Shown: piece by piece, positions 35,040-43,458 of the stretch | Numbering within the stretch: the stretch's first letter is position 1 | Layout: every line of letters starts with the position of its first letter | Origin: Yoonia rosea | GTDB taxonomy: Bacteria > Pseudomonadota > Alphaproteobacteria > Rhodobacterales > Rhodobacteraceae | Length of the DNA: 64,000 bases | Reading direction: 5' to 3' | Assembly (NCBI RefSeq): GCF_900156505.1 | Contig: NZ_FTPR01000004.1 | Location: 186,001-250,000, forward strand | Position numbers and translations under genes: made by a program | Notes under the pieces: generated by a model | What the model saw: only the letters and a program-made list of their open reading frames with translations | Told to the model about the DNA's origin: nothing | The model's database searches: none

Positions 35040-37445
35040 TCAGCTGCCGCGGGGTTTGGCGCGCAGGGTGGGGTCTGCTTCGGTCGGGTCCTCGGGCCAT
35101 GGGTGGCGTGGATAGCGCCCACGCATGTCGCGCCTGACATCAGCATAAGAGCTGGCCCAAAAGCCGACGATATCCTGTGTGACCTGCACGGGCTTTTGCC
35201 CCGGTGACAGCAGGGTGATTTTCAATGGTGTGCGTCCGACGGTTGGGTGCGTGGTGACGCCGAACATTTCTTGCAGGCGCAGGGTGATTGCGGGGGCGTC
35301 GCCGTCGTAGTCAATCGGGATCTTGCGCCCCAGCGGCGTTTCGAAATGTGCGGGCGCTGCATGGTCAAGCCGCTGCATCTGGTCCCAGTCCAGCATGGCA
35401 CGCAGGGCGGGCAGGATATCAAAGCGTTTCCAGTCCTCGGCGCTTCGCACAGCAGTCAGATGCGGGAGCAGCCAGTCCTCCAGCGTGTTCAGTAGCGTTG
35501 CATCATCCATTGCTGGCAGGCCTTCTACCAAAGCAACGCGCGCGCGCAGGCGATCAGCCGCGGGCGACGGGCGTAGCCCAAGCTGGCGCACACCATCAAG
35601 CATGGCCTTTGCCACGGCCTCATCCGGCGCATCCGACCACTGCCTGTCATCCAGTGCCAATGCGCCAAACCGTTCCTGCTGGCGGGTCATGACCTTGCGG
35701 TCGCGTTTGGACCATTCGCAGATGTCGGTCCATGCGATCTGGTCGGCAAAAAGGTCGCGCAATTCGCGTTCTGTGACCGTGACAGCCTGCCTGATAAGGG
35801 CCTCGCGCGTGTCGCCATCCAGATCGGTGGCCACGATCAGCCGCGCCCCCGCCATCGGGTCGGCGGCGTCGAGCACAGCCCCTTTGCCACCTGACAGCAC
35901 ATAGCGCGGGTCATCGCCTTTGCGCCGCAGGCCGATGCGGTCCGGGTAGGCGAGGGCGGCTTGCTGGCCCAGCGTGAGGGGGGCTTTGTCGGGCAGGCCT
36001 TTAGACAAGCGCGGGATTTCGGATTTGATTTGCGCCAGTGCCGCGGGATGCGCGGTGCCGGGCCCGTCGTAGCGCCCCTTCAGTGACGCGATGCGCAGCG
36101 CCAGATCAACAGGCGCGCCGCGCAGCGGATCGCGCGCCGCCAGCAGGGCCGCAAGTGGGGCTGCAGCCTTGCCTGCAATCTGCAGCATATGGGCCAGACG
36201 CGGATGCAAGGGCAGGGCTGCGAGTGCGCGCCCATGTGGGGTAATACGGTGCGCGCCGTCCAGCGCACCAAGACTTCGCAGCAAGGCGCGGGCTTCGGTC
36301 AATGCGCCTATCGGCGGGGGGGTAAGGAAAGCCAGATCATCGCTGCCCCAGACGGCCAGTTCCAGCGCGAGGCCTGCGAGATCAGCAGCTTCGATTTCGG
36401 CAGGCGCGAAAGCGGGCAATGCGCCGTGTTCGCCCTTGGTCCACAGGCAATAGGCGTCGCCGGGGGCCACACGGCCTGCGCGGCCTGCACGTTGGGTGGC
36501 TTCGGCCTTGCTGACTTTTTCAGTGACCAACTGCGACATGCCAGAGCTTGGATCAAACCGCGCGCGGCGGGCGCGGCCAGCATCCACGACCACGCGGATA
36601 TCCTCGATGGTGAGCGAGGTTTCGGCGATCGAGGTGGACAGCACAATTTTGCGGCCCTCTTTCAGCGGCGCTATCGCTTTGCGTTGCTCGGCAAAGGGCA
36701 GCGCGCCATAGAGCGGGCGGATGGTGCAGTCGGTGGGCAGGCGGTCTTGCAAAAGGGCGGCGGTCCGGCGGATTTCACCTTCACCCGGCAGGAAAACAAG
36801 GACGCCGCCTTGCGTCTCGGCCACGGCGGTGGCAACCAGATCGGCTGTGGCTTGCTCCAGCCTTTGGGTTTTCGGCACGGAGCGATCAAGGAAATGTGTG
36901 GTGACGGGAAAAGCGCGGCCTTCGGAGGTGATCACGGGGGCGTCGTCAAGCATTGTGGCAACGGGGGCCGCGTCGAGCGTTGCGGACATGACAAGCACGA
37001 TCAGGTCGGGGCGCAGCACGCTGCGGCTTTCCCATGTGAGCGCAAGGCCAAGGTCTGCATTCAGCGAGCGTTCATGGAATTCGTCAAAAATCACGGCACC
37101 GATGCCTGTCAGTTCAGGATCGGACTGGATCATGCGGGTCAGGATGCCTTCGGTAACGACCTCGATCCTGCTGCCGGCTTTGCTATCGCCGCGCATACGG
37201 TAACCGACGGTTTGGCCCGGTGCCTCACCCAACCCTTCGGCCAGACGCTCGGCCGCGGCGCGAGCGGCAAGGCGGCGGGGTTCGAGCATGATGATCTTGC
37301 CGGTGGTGAGCTTTGCCTCAAGCATCGCCAATGGCACGCGGGTGGTTTTGCCTGCCCCTGGTGGCGCTTGCAGAACGGCACAGCCGGAGGCGGCAAGGGC
37401 CGCCATCAGTTCGGGCAGGACAGGATCAATCGGCAAGGCGGTCAT
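35040..37445 (-). CDS. hrpB: ATP-dependent helicase HrpB
   Basis: 801 residues, full-length DEAH-type helicase. Walker A APPGAGKTT is at 27–35 and motif II is DEFH at 121–124, with the family's Phe in place of Ala. Motif VI is QRAGRAGRVAPG. The C-terminal HrpB domain ends ADVRRDMRGRYPRHPWPEDP. The cellular role of HrpB in RNA or ribosome metabolism is poorly defined. It lies downstream of rpmB, but an intrinsic terminator separates them. Confidence 0.95.
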   Translation of the reverse strand: MTALPIDPVLPELMAALAASGCAVLQAPPGAGKTTRVPLAMLEAKLTTGKIIMLEPRRLAARAAAERLAEGLGEAPGQTVGYRMRGDSKAGSRIEVVTEGILTRMIQSDPELTGIGAVIFDEFHERSLNADLGLALTWESRSVLRPDLIVLVMSATLDAAPVATMLDDAPVITSEGRAFPVTTHFLDRSVPKTQRLEQATADLVATAVAETQGGVLVFLPGEGEIRRTAALLQDRLPTDCTIRPLYGALPFAEQRKAIAPLKEGRKIVLSTSIAETSLTIEDIRVVVDAGRARRARFDPSSGMSQLVTEKVSKAEATQRAGRAGRVAPGDAYCLWTKGEHGALPAFAPAEIEAADLAGLALELAVWGSDDLAFLTPPPIGALTEARALLRSLGALDGAHRITPHGRALAALPLHPRLAHMLQIAGKAAAPLAALLAARDPLRGAPVDLALRIASLKGRYDGPGTAHPAALAQIKSEIPRLSKGLPDKAPLTLGQQAALAYPDRIGLRRKGDDPRYVLSGGKGAVLDAADPMAGARLIVATDLDGDTREALIRQAVTVTERELRDLFADQIAWTDICEWSKRDRKVMTRQQERFGALALDDRQWSDAPDEAVAKAMLDGVRQLGLRPSPAADRLRARVALVEGLPAMDDATLLNTLEDWLLPHLTAVRSAEDWKRFDILPALRAMLDWDQMQRLDHAAPAHFETPLGRKIPIDYDGDAPAITLRLQEMFGVTTHPTVGRTPLKITLLSPGQKPVQVTQDIVGFWASSYADVRRDMRGRYPRHPWPEDPTEADPTLRAKPRGS

Positions 37446-37536
37446 GCCGCAAGCTTTGCCATAAGGCGGATCAAGACGCCACCTTACATGGTGCTGCGGT
37501 CCAATGCCGGAAGGTTGGTTTCAATCCACGTCACAC

Positions 37537-37567
37537 AGAAAAACCCGGCCGCTTGCACGACCGGGTT
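37537..37567 (-). terminator. Intrinsic terminator of rpmB
   Basis: AACCCGG (37542–37548 on the plus strand) pairs with CCGGGTT (37561–37567). On the minus strand the stem runs into TTTTT. It is 25 bases beyond the rpmB stop. The GGTTCAAATC at its edge resembles a tRNA T-loop but is part of this stem. Confidence 0.8.
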
Positions 37568-37592
37568 CAAATCTGTCTCAAGGAAGATCAGC

Positions 37593-37877
37593 TTAGGCTG
37601 CAGTTGCCTTGGCGATCTCTTTCTTGATTTTCAGCGCATCAGCGGAAAGCTCTGCATCTTTGGCTTTTGCCATGAATGCGTCCAGACCACCGCGGTGATC
37701 AACAGTGCGCAGTGCCGCGTTGGAGATTTTCAGTTTGAAAGACCGGCCCAGCACGTCGGACATCAAAGTGACGTCCTGCAGGTTTGGCAAAAAACGGCGG
37801 CGGGTACGGTTTTTGGCGTGGCTGACATTGTTGCCAGACATCGGGCCTTTTCCAGTCAGTTCGCAACGGCGCGACAT
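37593..37877 (-). CDS. rpmB: 50S ribosomal protein L28
   Basis: 94 residues from ATG 37877 ([20 protein letters not shown]), the standard L28 start, with AAGGA upstream. [19 protein letters not shown] and [15 protein letters not shown] are typical of alphaproteobacterial L28. It carries a single Cys at position 5 rather than a zinc-binding set. Its upstream region (37878–38030) contains a perfect CCACCCGGGTGG palindrome at 37907–37918 of unknown role. Confidence 0.97.
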   Translation of the reverse strand: MSRRCELTGKGPMSGNNVSHAKNRTRRRFLPNLQDVTLMSDVLGRSFKLKISNAALRTVDHRGGLDAFMAKAKDAELSADALKIKKEIAKATAA

Positions 37878-38030
37878 GAGCGTTATCCTTGTTCTTTGGA
37901 CATCCGCCACCCGGGTGGTGGGGTATCCTGTGATACGGGTTATGGACCCCGCATCGGCAGGGTCGTGAATAAGATTAGCGCGAGATAGGCGGATTCCTTG
38001 ATCCCGTCAACCGCTTTGCCGCGTGAAGGG

Positions 38031-39056
38031 TCAGGTTTCTGACCCCGTTTTGCCCGCGTCACCACCAAGCCGCAGACGCAATGGCCCCAAGACCTGTTCC
38101 GCGGCGGCTGTGGGCGGGGTACGGCCGGCTTTGACGTCCGCCTCGGCGGCCTTCATGCAGGCGGCGGTTTGCGGATCATTTTGCAACATATCCAGCAGGC
38201 CGTTGCGGACGTCTTCGCCGAACCAATAGGCCGCCTGTGCCTCGCGCGTGGCCGTCCAGATGCTGTTGTCACGCCGCCACTGGATCAGTGTTTCCATTTC
38301 CTTCCACGCAGCCTCTAGCCCCTCGACTTCAAGCGCGGAAATCGTGAGCGCTTTGGGAAATCCGTCGGGGTCCTGCATGCGTTTGCGCAATAGGCGCAGC
38401 GCGCCCGCATAGTCGGCGCAGGTGCGCATCGCTTGCGGCTTCAGATCGCCATCGGCTTTGTTTACGAGGATCAGGTCAGCCATTTCCATGATGCCACGCT
38501 TGACGCCTTGCAATTCGTCCCCGCCCGCAGGGGCAAGCAGCAGCACAAAAAGATCGGCCATCTGTGCCACGACAGTCTCGGATTGCCCGACGCCCACGGT
38601 TTCGATCAGCACGACATCAAATCCAGCCGCTTCACAGAGTGCCACCGCTTCGCGTGAACGCCGCGCGACACCGCCCAATTGGGTCTGGCTGGGCGAGGGG
38701 CGAATAAAGGCGTTTGGATCGCGGGCCAGATGGTCCATGCGGGTCTTATCACCTAAAATCGACCCGCCCGAACGTGCGGAAGACGGATCAACCGCCAGAA
38801 CTGCCACGCGCTTGCCCAGACCGGTCAGCATGAGCCCGAAACTTTCGATAAATGTGGATTTGCCCACACCTGGGGTGCCTGAGAGGCCGATCCGCAGGGC
38901 CTGTTTTCCGGTGCCCAGCGTCTCGAGTAACGCCAACGCATCGGCGCGGTGGTCCGCACGGCCGCTTTCCACCAGCGTAATGGCGCGCGCCAGTGCGCGT
39001 CTGTCACCGCGCTGCACGCCCTCGGCCAGGGCCTTGATATCAGTCGTCCTGCTCAT
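38031..39056 (-). CDS. meaB: Methylmalonyl-CoA mutase-associated GTPase MeaB
   Basis: 341 residues, G3E family. P-loop GTPGVGKST at 60–68, switch region AVDPSSARSGGSILGDKTRM, Walker B ETVGVGQSE and the base-recognition motif LVNKADGD. MeaB protects and reactivates adenosylcobalamin-dependent methylmalonyl-CoA mutase. The mutase is not in the window, but mce is at 16 kb. Divergence from upstream genes is not seen; the sirtuin gene lies 39 bases upstream on the same strand. Confidence 0.94.
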   Translation of the reverse strand: MSRTTDIKALAEGVQRGDRRALARAITLVESGRADHRADALALLETLGTGKQALRIGLSGTPGVGKSTFIESFGLMLTGLGKRVAVLAVDPSSARSGGSILGDKTRMDHLARDPNAFIRPSPSQTQLGGVARRSREAVALCEAAGFDVVLIETVGVGQSETVVAQMADLFVLLLAPAGGDELQGVKRGIMEMADLILVNKADGDLKPQAMRTCADYAGALRLLRKRMQDPDGFPKALTISALEVEGLEAAWKEMETLIQWRRDNSIWTATREAQAAYWFGEDVRNGLLDMLQNDPQTAACMKAAEADVKAGRTPPTAAAEQVLGPLRLRLGGDAGKTGSET

Positions 39057-39095
39057 GGCACCTTTCTTATCCGGTGGGGGCCAAAGGTCCAGCCC

Positions 39096-39767
39096 TCAGC
39101 ACAGCTCTGCCACCCATGCAGGCACGGCCTGTGTGGCGGGCCCAAAGCGATGCGCGTCAAATGCGTTTGCCCGCGCCGAGGGTTCCAGATTGATCTCGAG
39201 CGTCTGTCCCTGCGCCAGTTCCACCAGACCGGCGGCGGGATAGACTTCGGCCGAGGTGCCAATGGCCACAAAAAGATCAGCGGTTGCAACGGCGTGGGCG
39301 ATTGCGTCCATGTGATAGGGAATTTCGCCAAACCAGACGACATCGGGGCGTGTGGCTTCTGCGCGGCAGGCGGGGCAGGGGTCTTGTGTGGACATGACGA
39401 GGGGCGCGTCCCAGCGGGCATCGCATTGCGCACAAAGCGCGCGCATCAGTTCCCCATGCATATGGATTACATCCGGCGAACCTGCACGGTGGTGCAGATC
39501 ATCAATGTTCTGGGTAATCAGGGTCACGTCATGCGCGCTTGCGGCAAGGGCGGCAAGCGCCGCATGCGCTGCATTGGGTGACGCCTCGGCGCAATTGGCG
39601 CGCCGTGCATTGTAGAAATCATGCACCAGCGCAGGGTTGCGGGCGAAGCCTTCGGGAGTTGCGACCTCGTTCAGATCGTATTGCGTCCAAAGCCCGTCCA
39701 CATCGCGGAACGTGCCCAATCCGCTTTCCGCCGAGATGCCGGCGCCTGTTAGAATTGCAATCTTCAT
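39096..39767 (-). CDS. cobB: NAD-dependent protein deacylase, sirtuin class III
   Basis: 223 residues from ATG 39767. NAD-binding GAGISAESGLGTFRD (8–22), TQNIDDLH (85–92), catalytic His104 in HMHGEL, and four zinc cysteines at 112, 115, 131 and 134. Y52 and R55 form the YxxR motif associated with desuccinylase activity in class III sirtuins. It removes acetyl or succinyl groups from lysines. It diverges from the LMW phosphatase gene. Confidence 0.94.
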   Translation of the reverse strand: MKIAILTGAGISAESGLGTFRDVDGLWTQYDLNEVATPEGFARNPALVHDFYNARRANCAEASPNAAHAALAALAASAHDVTLITQNIDDLHHRAGSPDVIHMHGELMRALCAQCDARWDAPLVMSTQDPCPACRAEATRPDVVWFGEIPYHMDAIAHAVATADLFVAIGTSAEVYPAAGLVELAQGQTLEINLEPSARANAFDAHRFGPATQAVPAWVAELC

Positions 39768-39873
39768 GTCCGGAGTGTGGGCGCGAATTGGCCGGTGCGG
39801 CAAGTGTTTTACCCAACTTTCTGGTCGCCGTGTTTTCGGTTTGCTAGGCTTGATGCATTACAAGGGGTTAGGA

Positions 39874-40302
39874 ATGCGGATTGTTTTTGTTTGTCTAGGT
39901 AATATCTGCCGTTCACCTGCTGCCGAAGGGGTGATGCGCAAGCTCGCACCGCATCTGACGCTGGATAGCGCGGGCACGGGAGGGTGGCATGTGGGTGATG
40001 CCCCTTACGGGCCGATGCAAGAGGCCGCACATACGCGGGGGTATGACCTGAGCGGATTACGGGCGCGGCAGTTCACGCGCAGGGATTTTGAAAATTTTGA
40101 CCTGATCGTTGCGATGGACCGCCAGAACAAGGCCGATATCGAACGGCTGAGACCCAAAGGCAACGCGACTCCTGTCCAGTGTCTGGCCGATAATGATGTG
40201 CCCGATCCCTACTACACGCGGGATTTTGATGGGGCGCTGGCGATGATCGAGCGCGCCGCTAAGCGTCTACTGGCTGACATATCTCGCCGGCAAGATCTGT
40301 GA
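39874..40302 (+). CDS. Low-molecular-weight protein tyrosine phosphatase
   Basis: 142 residues. The catalytic loop is VCLGNICRSP with nucleophile C7 and R13, and the general acid is D111 in VPDPYY. All active-site residues are present. The start at 39874 is set by AGGGG and AGGA just upstream. Substrate unknown. The 3' end overlaps the convergent lipoprotein gene by 44 bases. Confidence 0.94.
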   Translation: MRIVFVCLGNICRSPAAEGVMRKLAPHLTLDSAGTGGWHVGDAPYGPMQEAAHTRGYDLSGLRARQFTRRDFENFDLIVAMDRQNKADIERLRPKGNATPVQCLADNDVPDPYYTRDFDGALAMIERAAKRLLADISRRQDL

Positions 40303-40582
40303 ACGCGCGGTAGCGCACCCAGAAGTTTTCATCACCGGGGCGGTCGGACTGGCGGGTATCCTGTGCCAGTTGCGGGTCCGCGAAAAAGCCGACCACGCGC
40401 GCCTGATCGCTGCCCGAGAGCGATTGGTTGGCCACTTGTTGGATGCATGAACACAATGCAGGTGACGCCGCGCGACGGTCCGCATCAAGGCAAGCGCGCG
40501 AGATGTCACCGGTTGCGCCACGGCTGCCGCCGCCACAAGCTGCCACTGATGCCAATGCACCTGCCATCAAGAAATACCGCAT
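40259..40582 (-). CDS. Small cysteine-containing lipoprotein
   Basis: 107 residues. Lipobox VAAC at 13–16 after MRYFLMAGALAS, then a Gly-rich linker and a domain with SRACLDADRRA, ALCSCIQQVANQ and GEICQPVDA, giving four further cysteines. The pattern is frequent in roseobacters, where it is annotated variously without evidence. Function unknown. It overlaps the end of the LMW phosphatase gene. Confidence 0.7.
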   Translation of the reverse strand: MRYFLMAGALASVAACGGGSRGATGDISRACLDADRRAASPALCSCIQQVANQSLSGSDQARVVGFFADPQLAQDTRQSDRPGDENFWVRYRAFTDLAGEICQPVDA

Positions 40583-40738
40583 TTGCCAATCCTCTGCCCG
40601 GCCCCCGGGTTTGCCCCGGGTGATCCATGTTCGCGTCTCGGGTGCAATTTAGCCGATGCAGGGTGCAAAGCAACGATCCATTTTCGCGATGCGGCACAGC
40701 ACCGCGTCTTCTGGCGATGCAGTTGGGCCAAAAGGGGG

Positions 40739-41341
40739 CTACTGCATCATCATCTCATGGACTGCAGCCATGCCGCGGTCGGACATTGCGGTCACCTCGG
40801 CTGCGTGTTCATGCAGGGCGGCGACAAGTTTGGGGTCCAGTGCTGTCTGCATCACTACAATGCCATCGTCAGTGACGGCTATATCGGTGTCGATTTCGTC
40901 GCCGCGCGCAAAAAAGATATCCAGCGTGCCGCTTTGGATCAGGATCTCGGGGTCGTCCTTGTTTTCGACGCGGGCGATCATACCAACGACATGGCTTACC
41001 AGCTGATCCATCACTTCTGGATCCGAAGAGCGTGTCACTGTTGTGATCCCGTTTGGCAGATTGGTAACTTCGCGCGTGATGGTTTCAAAATTGCGGAACA
41101 GAACCGCAAGTTCGTTGCTTTCTTCGGGTGTCGCGTTTCGGCCGCGCAGGCCCGGCATGTTCACCTCATCATGTCCCGTCCCGTCGGCACCGTGCATGTG
41201 CCCGCCGCCAGCCATGTGGTGTGACAACAAGTAGAAGGTATTCGTGCGCCATAAAGCGATGCCGCCAACCGCGACAGCCAGTACGACAGTAAGTGCAATG
41301 ACGGTACGGGGCTTGCCGAATTTCATAAGTGGGGATGTCAT
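40739..41341 (-). CDS. Membrane-anchored hypothetical protein with His-rich segment
   Basis: 200 residues from ATG 41341; ATG 41326 and GTG 41383 are alternatives. One N-terminal hydrophobic anchor (about 12–32) is followed by a His/Gly-rich stretch (LLSHHMAGGGHMHGADGTGH) that could bind metal, then a soluble helical domain with several Met and His near the end (AVHEMMMQ). Such composition suggests copper or other metal contact, but no family was recognised. It is directly downstream of the sigma-54-type regulator on the same strand, separated by 66 bases. Confidence 0.6.
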   Translation of the reverse strand: MTSPLMKFGKPRTVIALTVVLAVAVGGIALWRTNTFYLLSHHMAGGGHMHGADGTGHDEVNMPGLRGRNATPEESNELAVLFRNFETITREVTNLPNGITTVTRSSDPEVMDQLVSHVVGMIARVENKDDPEILIQSGTLDIFFARGDEIDTDIAVTDDGIVVMQTALDPKLVAALHEHAAEVTAMSDRGMAAVHEMMMQ

Positions 41342-41407
41342 CTGGGGTCCGATATGTTTGCGCGTTGCAATGACCCCTATCACGAATTTTGCGGTGGGTA
41401 TGTTTTT

Positions 41408-43255
41408 CTAGGCCCAGTCGTCGGGTGACAGACCAAGCGTCTTGATCCGCGAATAGAGCGTTGTTGGTTTGACGCCCAAAAGCGCCGCCGCCCCGTTGGG
41501 GCCTGACACGCGACCGTTGGTTTCCTGCAGGCAGGCAATCGTATTGGCCACGCGGATTTGCTCGATATCCGCCTCGCTCAGCAGTGTCGTGATCTTGCGT
41601 GTGGCGGGGGCCGCGTCGGGGTGGATATCAACCACCAGCTTGCCTCCTTGCGACACAATCGCGCCGCGCTCGATCACATTGGCCAACTCACGCACGTTTC
41701 CGGGCCAGTCGTATTGTTGCAGGGTGCGGATTGTCCCTTCGGTGATGATGGGAGGCGTGCGGCTGAGCCTTTTGCACACGAGATTGAGGAAATGTGCGGC
41801 CAGCAGCGGGATATCATCGGGGCGTTCGCGCAGGGGCGTGCAGTGGATCGGAAAAACGTTGAGAAAGAACACGAGTTCCGGTCGCATCCGTCCGGCTTGC
41901 ACCTCGCGGTCAAGGTTCCGGCTGGTCGAGGCGACGACCCGTAGTTCAAGACTGCGCGCGCGGTCGTCGCCCAATCGCGTAACCCTGCGATTTTGCAGCG
42001 CGTCGAGCAGTTGGCCTTGTTGCTCCAGCGGGATATCGGCCACTTCATCAAGGAAAAGCGTGCCGCCATGGGCCAGTTCCAGCTTGCCGGGTTTGTCGCG
42101 TAATGCGCCTGTGAAGGCACCGCGCACATGGCCGAAGAGTTCACTTTCGAACATATCGGGCGTGACCGAGCCGCATTTGAAGTGGATCAGGGGCCGCCTG
42201 CGCCTGTCGCTGTCGTTATGGATGGCCGAGGCGACCATGGCTTTGCCAGTGCCGCTTTCGCCGGTAATCAGCACATTGGCCTGCGTGCGCGACACCATTT
42301 CGACCCGTTGCAGGATTTGCTGGATCGCAGGGGATTGGCCGACAACATCATGGTGCGCGCGTTCGATGCTGATCGCCTCTTGCAGATAGGCGTTTTCCTG
42401 TTCGAGCCGGTCGCGCAGTGCGGCGACCTGATCCATCGCTTCGCGCAGCTTGCGTTCGTTTTCCCAGCGTTCGGTGATATCGCGGAAGATGACCACAGCA
42501 CCGGCCAGCCGCTGGCCCTCGTAGATCGGGGTTGAGACGTATTCGACGCGGATGGGCTTGCCATCCTTGCGCCAGAACACCTCATCCTCGATGCGGTTGA
42601 CCTGCTCATAGCGGAAGGATTGGTAGATCGGGCATTCATGCGACGGGTAAACCTCACCATCTAGGTGGTGGTGGTGGATTTTGGTGTGGATGTCTTCGCC
42701 AAGAAGGTCTTCATCCGTCCAGCCCAGCATTTCCTGCGCCGCACGATTTACAAAAGTTGTCTTGCCGTCGGCGTTGACCCCGTAGATCCCTTCGCCCGCC
42801 GCATTCAGGATCAGCTGGTTTTGCCGTTCGAGTTCGGAAAAGAATGCCTGTGCGCGCTGCCATTCCAGAATACCACCGTTATACATGCTTGCCGCCTGTA
42901 CCGCCTCGGCGCGGCGCTCGAGGGCTGCAAGATCGGTGATCTGCAGCGTGAGTGTCTTGCCGTCAGAGCGGCCGTTGATTTCGCAATTTATGCGGTCATT
43001 TTCGCGGGTGCGTAAAATAATGCGCCGTGTCCATGCCTCTCCGCGGTAGATGACTTCATCAACAAACAGGATCATGTGCGGCACATCATCTGCCACGAGA
43101 TTGGAAAAGCGTGAGCCGACCAAAGACGGGTCTTTGAGCAGCGCATGGGCCTGCGGAGTGGCGGCCAGAATCTCGTCTGTGTCGAGATCAAGGATCAGCG
43201 TTGCGCCGAATGCGCCGGCAAGACGGGAATCAGGGGTGCGGTCTTGAATGTTCAT
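41408..43255 (-). CDS. PAS-domain sigma-54-dependent activator beside the cyanate operon
   Basis: 615 residues. A PAS-like domain (about 12–115), a second PAS with PAC (about 140–265), a coiled coil (265–300), an AAA+ domain (305–535) and a Fis-type HTH (about 581–610). Walker A is GESGTGKA at 332–339, the sigma-54-contacting GAFTGA is at 379–384 and Walker B is FLDEVAD. There is no receiver domain, so sensing is probably by the PAS domains; a run of four His lies at 194–197. It diverges from the cyanate transport/cyanase operon and probably controls it through the repeat array at 43291–43322. No canonical −24/−12 promoter was found there. Confidence 0.88.
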   Translation of the reverse strand: MNIQDRTPDSRLAGAFGATLILDLDTDEILAATPQAHALLKDPSLVGSRFSNLVADDVPHMILFVDEVIYRGEAWTRRIILRTRENDRINCEINGRSDGKTLTLQITDLAALERRAEAVQAASMYNGGILEWQRAQAFFSELERQNQLILNAAGEGIYGVNADGKTTFVNRAAQEMLGWTDEDLLGEDIHTKIHHHHLDGEVYPSHECPIYQSFRYEQVNRIEDEVFWRKDGKPIRVEYVSTPIYEGQRLAGAVVIFRDITERWENERKLREAMDQVAALRDRLEQENAYLQEAISIERAHHDVVGQSPAIQQILQRVEMVSRTQANVLITGESGTGKAMVASAIHNDSDRRRRPLIHFKCGSVTPDMFESELFGHVRGAFTGALRDKPGKLELAHGGTLFLDEVADIPLEQQGQLLDALQNRRVTRLGDDRARSLELRVVASTSRNLDREVQAGRMRPELVFFLNVFPIHCTPLRERPDDIPLLAAHFLNLVCKRLSRTPPIITEGTIRTLQQYDWPGNVRELANVIERGAIVSQGGKLVVDIHPDAAPATRKITTLLSEADIEQIRVANTIACLQETNGRVSGPNGAAALLGVKPTTLYSRIKTLGLSPDDWA

Positions 43256-43290
43256 TTTCCAATCGAAGCGGACATCGGGTCATGTGGCAA

Positions 43291-43322
43291 TACGAAAAGT
43301 CGTAATTTACGATAAATCGTAA
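43291..43322. promoter_or_regulatory. Alternating TCGTAA/TTACGA half-site array
   Basis: Four half-sites alternate in orientation: TACGA (43291–43295), TCGTAA (43300–43305), TTACGA (43307–43312) and TCGTAA (43317–43322). Each adjacent pair is an inverted repeat, with dyad centres about 8.5 bases apart. The array lies 36 bases from the regulator start and 137 from the operon start, in the 203-base divergent region whose rest is AT-rich. This is where an activator-binding site would be expected. Confidence 0.65.
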
Positions 43323-43458
43323 TTCTGTGATTGTGGGAAACTACCTTAACATATTGTTATAAATATAAAATATAGAATTAACTTTTTGTCGCCCCTCGCT
43401 TTCAGTGTCACCTAGTTCTGCGTCAGTATCATTCCAAAGTTTGACAGGAGTGACGAGA

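Noticed and set aside
37561..37571. GGTTCAAATC resembling a tRNA T-loop
   Set aside because: It is part of the rpmB terminator stem; no acceptor or anticodon arms can be drawn around it.
36189..37988. 599-codon plus-strand open frame opposite hrpB and rpmB
   Set aside because: Translation is low in family features and lies antisense to two certain genes.
43390..43440. Possible sigma-54 −24/−12 element TGTCAC...TCTGC
   Set aside because: The spacing between the two blocks is 11 instead of 10 bases and the GG is not conserved.
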